Shown: piece after piece, positions 1 through 5,214 of the stretch
Layout: each line of letters begins with the position of its first letter
Position numbering within the stretch: the first letter of the stretch is position 1
Assembly: GCA_039925865.1 (NCBI GenBank)
Contig: JBDSYA010000208.1
Coordinates: forward strand, 1-6,563
From: JBDSYA01 sp039925865
GTDB lineage: Bacteria; Bacteroidota; Ignavibacteria; Tepidaquicellales; Tepidaquicellaceae
Direction: 5' to 3'
DNA length: 6,563 nucleotides
Program-made: the position numbers and the translations under genes
The notes under the pieces: model-generated
The model's database searches: none
Seen by the model: only the letters and a program-made list of their open reading frames with translations
Told to the model about the DNA's origin: nothing

Positions 1-265
1 GGATTTCAGACTTCATCAGAATTTCCCTAACCCGTTTAATCCAAAGACCCAAATCAGTTATGACGTTTTGAAAAGAGGAAAAGTAAAAATTGAGATAATA
101 GATCTAACAGGAAAAATTTTATCAGTATTGACAGATAAAGAATTAGATGCAGGATCATATGAAACAAGTTTCAACGGCAATCTATTTTCAAGCGGAGCTT
201 ATATTTGCAGGATGAATGTAAATGGAAAAAGTGTCGCGTCAATAAGAATGCTATTAATTAAATAA
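1..265 (+). CDS. C-terminal part of a T9SS cargo protein (type A sorting domain), 5' end outside window
   Basis: The reading frame is open from the left edge (first full codon at base 2) to TAA at 263-265 and gives 87 residues. It begins D-F-R-L-H-Q-N-F-P-N-P-F-N-P, continues through beta-strand-like segments (KVKIEIIDLTGKIL, SYETSF, GAYICRM) and ends in I-R-M-L-L-I-K. This is the whole Por/T9SS type A C-terminal sorting domain, which in known systems directs proteins across the outer membrane and is removed or used for surface attachment. The functional N-terminal part lies upstream, so the protein's activity is unknown. A TTG at base 68 is not the start, because the conserved sorting motif lies before it in the same frame. 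The next gene starts 34 nt downstream on the same strand and carries the same domain, so co-transcription is plausible. Confidence 0.88.
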   Translation, partial: DFRLHQNFPNPFNPKTQISYDVLKRGKVKIEIIDLTGKILSVLTDKELDAGSYETSFNGNLFSSGAYICRMNVNGKSVASIRMLLIK

Positions 266-286
266 AAATAACTCAACAATAACAAG

Positions 287-293
287 AAGGAGG
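287..293 (+). promoter_or_regulatory. Strong Shine-Dalgarno site for the metallopeptidase gene
   Basis: AAGGAGG lies six bases upstream of the ATG at 300. It is a near-perfect anti-16S complement and fixes the start of the 833-residue gene. No comparable site precedes the propeller gene on the other strand. Confidence 0.8.
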
Positions 294-299
294 ATAAAA

Positions 300-2801
300 A
301 TGAAAATTTATATTAAAGCTTCATTTGTTTTTCTATTTGTAATGATTGCATACAGTAATGCACCTTGCCAGTCGGATTACACTGGGTGCGGTTCTGAGTT
401 AGTCCCAAATGAATCATCAAACCCCTCAACATTTTTTGGAGGAAAGTATAAGCCTGAGAGATCGAATATCGGTAATCCATTACCAATTAATGATTACTTT
501 CCAATTATCGTTGTTTTTGTTCAATTTCAAAATGAACCATACTTAGTTTCAAATGATTCAAATGCCTGGCCTTCTATGCAGGCGCCAAACTATATCAATA
601 AAGTCATTGCTCCAACAAGAAATTCAACATCTAATTGGTGGGATGCTTATAATTCTTACAACATAAGTGACTATTGGCATGAATTTTCAAGAGGTAAAAT
701 GCATGTTATAGGAAAGGCAATTTCAATTATATTACATGACACAATAGGGGCATATTCACAGAACCCAGAGAAAATCAATAGGGAAATATATGATTCCTTG
801 AAAAAATATATTATTACATCAGAATGGCTGACTTACGACCATTGGAAATACAATTCCGATGGAAATTTCAGTCAGGAAGCGGACGGACGAGTAGACATGA
901 TATATATGGTTTTCAGACAGAATAGAGATTTTTTACTGGGGAATACCACCGCCGGTTTGAATTATCTTGGAGAATGCGATGGTGCATCCGGAAATGAATA
1001 TACTGTATATAGTAGCGGTAGTACTGTTGTTAAGATCCACGGAACTTCTGATACATTTGATCCTTTGATCTTAAGGCATGGATCAGGAATTAGAGTATTT
1101 ACTGATAGTACAAGCTTATTCAGCCGACATAGGTTTCTTGATCTTGTAACACATGAACACGGACATCATTTTTTTGGGAATGGGCATAGAGTTTATTGCA
1201 AGATGGCTTACGGAGGCGGTAGGTTCGGAGGTTGGGAATTTAGTTTAAGTCCCTGGGAATTGATCAAGCTGGGCTATGTTCATCAGGAAATTGCAGACTT
1301 CACAAACACAACTCACTATCTATATGATTATTCGTCAAGAGGACAAAACGGACTCGATACAAATGAGATTTTACAAGTACCAATTTCCTCCGATGGTAAC
1401 CAGTTTTTTCTTATATCAAACCGGAGAAAATTATCACAATGGGATAGAAGGATGGGTGGGGATACCTTAGCGAGTAAAAATTGGGAATACTTAAAAAACA
1501 TAAACCCCGAATATGGAAAAGGTCTTTATATTTACCATATTCTGAAAAACGGTTATGAATATAAGGAAGATTTAGAATCGGTGGATGCTGATCTTGAATG
1601 CGCAGACGGACTTTGGAGCTGGGAATCTTCTGGCGTAAGCAGACAACTAGGCTATGCGCCATTTAATAGTTACCTTGCTATTAGAAAAAAATACCCAGGA
1701 TATGATAATGATACATATACATCAAATAGTTTAGATGAAATGAGTGTATTTAGTGCTAACAGTTTATGCTTATTTAGTCCGGGAAGCACGGACAATTTTT
1801 CATCATCTATAAGAGGTACACATTCATTATATACTAATAGTTCCGATTACTGGTATTCAAATGCCGTGATAGGTGATCGCTGGGATGCATGGAATGTCGG
1901 TTACAATGAAATCTTTTCTCCTTATTCGAGTCCAAATACAAAAAACATGAGTAACAATCAAACAGGAATTTTTATTTGGTATCAATCTCTTGAATCAAAT
2001 ACAAATAAAGCCACTCTGAAAATTTACAGAACTTTAGCCGGCGAACCGTTAACCGAAGATTCAATTCTTCACTTAACACCACCATCACGCCCCATGGGTT
2101 TAAGAGTATTAAGCTGTGATTCAACTCCAACCATCAATGGTTATCAAAGAATTAGGTTAAGATGGTTTCATAATATGGAACCTGATATGATAAATAGCGG
2201 AAATAAAAAATATAAAATATACTGTGATACTAGCTATAGCTTGTCAATCCCTCCCTCCGATGCTATGCAGTACTCAGAAAATTTTTATCGACTGATAGCA
2301 ACTGTAAATATCCCAACTAATTCGATACCGGACTACATAGACAGCTTTAAAATTTCCTCCTGCTATAATGCTTCAATATATAGCAACATAAAGTATCCTG
2401 TAAGATATAGAGTTCAGGCAGTCGATAAATTTAATGATGTATCAGTCTTATCAGATTTTGTCAAAACCACAGCATGGAGTTCTTTAACTGAAGAACAAGG
2501 AGACAATATTCAAATATCAGAAAACGAAATAATTCCAAAGGAATACGCACTTAGACAAAATTATCCAAACCCATTCAATCCGGTTACCAACATCCAATAT
2601 GATCTTCCCATTGATATTTTTGTAACCATCAAAGTGTATGATCTGATTGGAAGAGAAGTTATGTCGCTTGTAAATGAAATTAAAGAAGCGGGAAGTTACG
2701 TAGTTTCATTGAACGGTTCCAATCTTTCAAGTGGAATATATTATTATAAAATTACAGCAGGAAGTTATGAACAGGTGAGGAAGATGATTTTAATAAAGTA
2801 A
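300..2801 (+). CDS. Secreted M6-like (immune inhibitor A-type) zinc metallopeptidase with T9SS sorting domain
   Basis: Predicted exported zinc protease, 833 residues. Residues 1 to about 21-25 form a Sec signal peptide (lysines, then FVFLFVMIAY). The catalytic region, about 66-590, has M6-type landmarks in order: FPIIVVFVQF (67-76), SDYWHEFSRGKMHV (123-136), DGRVDMIYMVF (195-205), the zinc site H285-E286-x-x-H289 with H296 as probable third ligand, then SPWELIKLGY (317-326), GKGLYIYHI (406-414) and VDADLECADG (428-437). E286 would be the catalytic base. A fibronectin-III-like stretch spans about 594-725. NYPNPFNP (754-761) opens the type A sorting domain, which runs to the C-terminal KMILIK. 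The glycine after HExxH is one residue later than in the classical HExxHxxGxxH. The substrate is unknown; extracellular protein or peptide degradation is the family expectation. The ATG start is supported by the signal peptide and a strong ribosome site. Assignment to M6 rests on motif reading, not a search. Confidence 0.87.
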   Translation: MKIYIKASFVFLFVMIAYSNAPCQSDYTGCGSELVPNESSNPSTFFGGKYKPERSNIGNPLPINDYFPIIVVFVQFQNEPYLVSNDSNAWPSMQAPNYINKVIAPTRNSTSNWWDAYNSYNISDYWHEFSRGKMHVIGKAISIILHDTIGAYSQNPEKINREIYDSLKKYIITSEWLTYDHWKYNSDGNFSQEADGRVDMIYMVFRQNRDFLLGNTTAGLNYLGECDGASGNEYTVYSSGSTVVKIHGTSDTFDPLILRHGSGIRVFTDSTSLFSRHRFLDLVTHEHGHHFFGNGHRVYCKMAYGGGRFGGWEFSLSPWELIKLGYVHQEIADFTNTTHYLYDYSSRGQNGLDTNEILQVPISSDGNQFFLISNRRKLSQWDRRMGGDTLASKNWEYLKNINPEYGKGLYIYHILKNGYEYKEDLESVDADLECADGLWSWESSGVSRQLGYAPFNSYLAIRKKYPGYDNDTYTSNSLDEMSVFSANSLCLFSPGSTDNFSSSIRGTHSLYTNSSDYWYSNAVIGDRWDAWNVGYNEIFSPYSSPNTKNMSNNQTGIFIWYQSLESNTNKATLKIYRTLAGEPLTEDSILHLTPPSRPMGLRVLSCDSTPTINGYQRIRLRWFHNMEPDMINSGNKKYKIYCDTSYSLSIPPSDAMQYSENFYRLIATVNIPTNSIPDYIDSFKISSCYNASIYSNIKYPVRYRVQAVDKFNDVSVLSDFVKTTAWSSLTEEQGDNIQISENEIIPKEYALRQNYPNPFNPVTNIQYDLPIDIFVTIKVYDLIGREVMSLVNEIKEAGSYVVSLNGSNLSSGIYYYKITAGSYEQVRKMILIK

Positions 2802-2810
2802 TTAACACGG

Positions 2811-2837
2811 TTGCGTCAGGACTTAGTCCTGACGCAA
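2811..2837. repeat. Perfect 12-bp palindrome just after the peptidase gene (terminator or REP-like repeat)
   Basis: TTGCGTCAGGAC (2811-2822), loop TTA, then GTCCTGACGCAA (2826-2837): twelve pairs with no mismatch, starting nine bases after the stop codon. The position suits a transcription terminator or mRNA 3' stabiliser. No T-run follows directly; the nearest T-rich stretch is about 2855-2872. A diverged copy lies 38 nt further on, which points to an interspersed palindromic repeat family rather than a simple intrinsic terminator. Confidence 0.7.
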
Positions 2838-2872
2838 ATTGACCGAATTGAGATATTTTATCTTTTATTCTT

Positions 2873-2901
2873 CCGTGTCAGTACTAAATCCTGACACACG
2901 G
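2873..2901. repeat. Diverged second copy of the palindrome
   Basis: The core GTGTCAG (2875-2881) pairs with CTGACAC (2891-2897). The 23-base unit 2875-2897 matches the reverse complement of 2813-2835 at 19 of 23 positions. CCGTG (2873-2877) can alternatively pair with CACGG (2897-2901). It sits where the rightward peptidase transcript would meet leftward transcription from the ABC remnant, so a bidirectional terminator role is possible. Confidence 0.6.
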
Positions 2902-2930
2902 AGTTAAGTTATTTACTTATTAAATTTCCA

Positions 2931-3023
2931 TTATGTTAATTTTACCCGAGTAAAAGTCGCAAACGTCCGCTGAGTCCCCGCTTCAGTATCAAGCTGATAT
3001 GAAATGTTTACAACGTAAGAGAC
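2931..3023 (-). other. Possible orphan C-terminal coding fragment (about 30 codons)
   Basis: On the minus strand this frame reads 30 codons with no stop, beginning V-S-Y-V-V-N-I-S-Y-Q-L-D and ending F-T-R-V-K-L-T before TAA (2931-2933). It has no start codon in a sensible place, and a stop lies just upstream in frame. The composition looks protein-like (alternating hydrophobic and polar residues), as in the last strands of a beta-rich protein. It overlaps the large inverted repeat, so the apparent coding character could be chance. No family is recognised. Confidence 0.22.
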
Positions 3024-3035
3024 TCAGCGGGGACG
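2964..3035. repeat. 72-nt inverted repeat able to fold as a three-way junction
   Basis: The outer arms are CGT+CCGCTGAGTC (2964-2976) and GACTCAGCGG+ACG (3021-3030, 3033-3035): thirteen pairs with a two-base GG bulge. Inside are two further hairpins. One is TTCA-g-TATCA / TGATA-TGAA (2982-3003; nine pairs, one bulged G, loop AGC). The other is TTAC / GTAA (3008-3018, loop AAC). The arms are G+C-rich against an AT-rich background. The right arm lies immediately beside the point where the ABC-ATPase similarity ends. It could be a non-autonomous palindromic element, a structured RNA, or a rearrangement product. Confidence 0.6.
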
Positions 3036-3162
3036 AAAAGCTGGCACCATTTTCACCAAGAATGCAGTGGACAGTTTTGTTAATAATGTTTAGTGAAATA
3101 TTATCGACTGCAGTAAAGTTACCGAATCGTTTGTCAATATTATTAAACTGAACTGCATTCAT
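2989..3162 (-). pseudogene. Truncated ABC-transporter ATP-binding subunit, broken in Walker A
   Basis: Reading leftward from ATG at 3162, the first ~40 codons match the N-terminus of an ABC ATPase of the nucleoside/simple-sugar importer type. Landmarks are V-Q-F-N-N-I-D-K-R-F-G (4-14), F-T-A-V-D-N-I-S-L (16-24) and V-H-C-I-L-G-E-N-G-A (31-40). A working protein would continue G-K-[ST]-[ST], completing the Walker A loop that binds ATP phosphates. Here it continues S-F-S-S-P-L and reaches TGA at 2989-2991 after 57 codons. The Q-loop, signature, Walker B and switch regions are all missing, so no ATPase can be made. No convincing ribosome site or promoter is visible upstream. The break lies near 3041, a few bases from the right arm of the inverted repeat ending at 3035. 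No other transporter gene is present in the window. The subfamily call is inference; the ABC identity is strong. Confidence 0.8.
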
Positions 3163-3424
3163 GATCTCAATTTAGTAATTCAAAATAAAAAATGATAAGA
3201 CTTAATTTACTCAAAGGATTGTTTCCTAAAATTTAATCATAATGATTTGCAATTATTAATATTTTGAATGAAGTGTCCCAGTTCTGTTAAAAATAGTTTC
3301 AATTTAGAAAAATTTGAAATAAATAATTGTTCATGAAAATTTCTTAAAATTAAAAAAACTCCACCCTGTCCTCTCCAATCTCCAGATGGGTTTAAAGGTG
3401 TTTGTTTCTTAGCGAGAAGAAATT
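3163..3424. other. AT-rich non-coding stretch, no recognised feature
   Basis: There is no supported gene on either strand. The left part would be the upstream region of the ABC remnant, but I see no convincing promoter. A pyrimidine-rich patch at about 3359-3383 (CTCCACCCTGTCCTCTCC and following), next to seven A at 3353-3359, stands out in base composition but has no clear stem. It may be the remains of an older repeat. Confidence 0.4.
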
Positions 3425-3646
3425 ATGACGAACACTTACATTTTTTATAATTCGGAATTAGTGATTAGCTTTAAAGGAGGGTATAAAATAATCGATAATT
3501 CCCTTGCCGAAATAAATTGGAATACGACGCTAATCACACTACTAACAGAGCAAGTTCCGGAGGATATTATTCAGGAGTTATCAGACAGAAAAGTTTGGCA
3601 GTTTACACAATTTCACTTTCATATTCATCTTAGCCCTTTATTTTAG
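3425..3646 (+). CDS. Doubtful small hypothetical protein, 73 residues
   Basis: An ATG frame of 73 codons, preceded by a weak purine stretch (AGAAGAA at about 3415-3421). Part of the product looks protein-like (N-S-L-A-E-I-N-W-N and E-D-I-I-Q-E-L-S-D-R-K), while the end (F-H-F-H-I-H-L-S-P-L-F) looks like chance sequence. It has no signal peptide, membrane segment, motif or recognised family. It stands alone in a decaying intergenic region with no partner gene. A 9-bp inverted repeat (GTGATTAGC 3461-3469, GCTAATCAC 3529-3537) lies inside it. It could be a real small gene, a gene fragment, or a random frame; I lean slightly against a functional gene. Confidence 0.28.
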   Translation: MTNTYIFYNSELVISFKGGYKIIDNSLAEINWNTTLITLLTEQVPEDIIQELSDRKVWQFTQFHFHIHLSPLF

Positions 3647-3930
3647 ATTCAAAGTATATAGTTTCACAACCAATTTTGTTAAATCCTCATATTAATATTG
3701 TTACTAAATTAATTGTTTTATTCCAACATTTGTTGTCCGATGACCGCCACTACGAAATACCGATTATATTTCTTTCGAAGCGCGACGGTATACAAATAAC
3801 AGCTTAATATACCAATTGGGCTTGTGCCCAAACTATTATAACAGCTATCATATTATATCAAAATTTTGGATTTTACAACTAAGGGTTGTACTAAGAAAGT
3901 GAATAATAAATTTTTTGAAAAGTTTAACTT
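3647..3930. other. Intergenic region between converging genes, with small hairpins
   Basis: No supported gene. It lies downstream of the leftward propeller gene and of the doubtful small frame. Contents: the REP-like unit at 3796-3846, a short stem TACAAC/GTTGTA (3874-3879, 3885-3890, loop TAAGG), and an A+T-only stem AAAAGT/ACTTTT (3918-3932) overlapping the propeller stop codon. None is a convincing intrinsic terminator, because no T-run follows in the leftward direction. Confidence 0.45.
3796..3846. repeat. Hairpin flanked by 9-bp direct repeats (REP-like unit)
   Basis: TTGGGC (3816-3821), loop TTGT, GCCCAA (3826-3831) form a compact hairpin. TAATA (3806-3810) and TATTA (3834-3838) can extend it across an internal loop. 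ATAACAGCT occurs on each side, at 3796-3804 and 3838-3846, in the same orientation. The arrangement fits a small palindromic repeat or the footprint of a tiny insertion with target duplication. With one copy visible, neither reading can be settled. Confidence 0.5.
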
Positions 3931-5205
3931 TTATTTTAATAGTATCATTTTTTTGGTATTAATAAGATCACCATCTATCCGCAAAGAATAAAAGTATAAT
4001 CCGCTAGGTAATCCTTGACCGCTAATATCAACTTCATATGTGCCGGCATTTTGTTTCTTATTGACCAAAATTTTCACCTCACTGCCAAGTGCATCATATA
4101 TGTTGAGAAACACTTGATTGGACATAGAATTGGTTTGAGTAGAGGATAATTGATATCGAATGATTGTGTTTGGATTGAAAGGATTTGGATAATTCTGAAA
4201 GAGAAAATATTTATTAGGGATCTCAATTGAAGTGTTTGAAAAATTAGTAAGAACTCCTCCGGTAGATGTCTTTAATATTTTACCACTATCACCAACAACC
4301 CAACCTGTAAGGGAATCTTGAAAGAATATAGAACGAAAAATAAAATTGATTAAGTTGGGTGTTTGGTGAACCCAGCTTATTCCTCCGTTACTGCTATAAA
4401 GAATTCGCTCATTACTTCCACAGGCCCAGCCTTTAGAAACATCAATAAAAAAAATTGAATTTATATTGCTTTCTGTAAAGGGATAAAAATCGATCCAATT
4501 GTCCCCACCGTTAGTTGTTCTAAAAATTGTAGCTCCAGTCATCGAATAGGGACTCCCTATCCATCCATGTATTGGATCAATAAAAAAAACGCTTTTAATT
4601 TGATCATCTATTCCAGTATAATATTGAAGAAACCAATTAAATCCACCATTGGTTGTTTTTGCAACCGCTTCTTCCAAAAACCCAGTATATCCTCCTGCGC
4701 TCCACCCTGTTAACTCATTAACAAAATGTATCGAATTTATAAAACCTATTTGTGAGTTACCAATTTGATTCCAGGAATCTCCTCCATCCGATGTTTTAAA
4801 ACAGGAATCTCCAGCGATAAAACCAACATTTTCATTTATAAAACTTGAAGAATTTAGTGGTCCAGAATTAAAATTTAAATCTATCCAGTTAATCCCTGAA
4901 TTTGTTGTTTTTAGGACTATACCACTGTCTCCGACAATAAATCCTATGCTTTCAGATGGAAAAGTTATTGATCTTAGGTTTCTATTGAAGCTATTAGAAT
5001 ACTGAATCCAATTTATTCCTCCATTAATTGTTTTCAATATTTTTCCGCTATCGCCTACACACCAGCCTGTTTGCAAATTTATAAACTTAACTGAATATAG
5101 TTTTGCATTTACTCCACTATATTGAGATATCCAACCAGATTGGGAAAAACTAAATTGTGCAAATGCAAAAAAAATTAAAGCAAAATTAATAATAAAATTT
5201 TTCAA
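3931..5205 (-). CDS. Secreted Ycf48-like seven-bladed beta-propeller with T9SS sorting domain
   Basis: 424 residues. Residues 1 to about 21 form a signal peptide (M-K-N-F, then a hydrophobic core, F-S-F-S before Q22). Seven repeats of the Ycf48/HCF136 type follow, each with an aromatic-rich strand, G-W/F, often G-D-S-G, then K-T-x-N-G-G-x-N-W: about 36-66, 77-107, 117-145, 156-191, 203-237, 248-278 and 289-317. Several also read as Asp-boxes (T-S-D-G-G-D-S-W, 138-145). The seventh repeat stops at S-T-G-G without its W, while S-G-W-I-S-Q-Y-S (23-30) after the signal peptide supplies a matching end, suggesting closure of the ring by the N-terminus. NYPNPFNP (338-345) opens the sorting domain, which ends K-K-M-I-L-L-K. 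Ycf48 helps photosystem II assembly in phototrophs; here it is a surface protein of unknown ligand. The start is TTG with only AAAAG upstream, nine bases after the preceding gene's stop, so translational coupling is likely. Confidence 0.87.
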   Translation of the reverse strand: MKNFIINFALIFFAFAQFSFSQSGWISQYSGVNAKLYSVKFINLQTGWCVGDSGKILKTINGGINWIQYSNSFNRNLRSITFPSESIGFIVGDSGIVLKTTNSGINWIDLNFNSGPLNSSSFINENVGFIAGDSCFKTSDGGDSWNQIGNSQIGFINSIHFVNELTGWSAGGYTGFLEEAVAKTTNGGFNWFLQYYTGIDDQIKSVFFIDPIHGWIGSPYSMTGATIFRTTNGGDNWIDFYPFTESNINSIFFIDVSKGWACGSNERILYSSNGGISWVHQTPNLINFIFRSIFFQDSLTGWVVGDSGKILKTSTGGVLTNFSNTSIEIPNKYFLFQNYPNPFNPNTIIRYQLSSTQTNSMSNQVFLNIYDALGSEVKILVNKKQNAGTYEVDISGQGLPSGLYFYSLRIDGDLINTKKMILLK

Positions 5206-5214
5206 ACTTTTAAT

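Noticed and set aside
68..265. A separate 65-codon gene starting with TTG at base 68
   Set aside because: The same frame is open to the window edge and the residues before TTG contain the conserved N-F-P-N-P-F-N-P motif, so this is only the tail of a longer gene.
363..371. Lipoprotein cysteine in the metallopeptidase signal region (A-P-C, C23)
   Set aside because: Proline at -1 and no L-[AS]-[GA]-C box; ordinary signal peptidase cleavage followed by T9SS export fits better.
1276..1470. A 64-codon frame on the plus strand inside the metallopeptidase gene
   Set aside because: It lies in another frame of a well-supported gene with recognised motifs; no ribosome site or protein-like features of its own.
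1411..1662. An 83-codon frame on the minus strand inside the metallopeptidase gene
   Set aside because: Antisense to conserved coding sequence (G-L-Y-I-Y-H-I and V-D-A-D-L-E-C-A-D-G region); no independent support.
2964..3035. Integron attC-like recombination site
   Set aside because: The structure is suggestive but the outer ends lack the AAC/GTT core boxes expected of attC, and no integrase or cassette gene is nearby.
3757..3791. Inverted repeat ATACCG (3757-3762) / CGGTAT (3786-3791)
   Set aside because: Only six base pairs with a 23-nt loop; expected by chance at this scale.
3718..3852. A 44-codon minus-strand frame (contains Y-T-V-A-L-R-K-K-Y-N-R-Y-F-V-V-A-V)
   Set aside because: No start codon or family recognised, and it runs through the hairpin and direct repeats; the repeated S-C-Y in it simply reflects the 9-bp DNA repeat.
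3918..3932. Intrinsic terminator of the propeller gene (AAAAGT/ACTTTT)
   Set aside because: The stem is almost entirely A+T, overlaps the stop codon, and is followed by A-rich rather than T-rich sequence in the direction of transcription.
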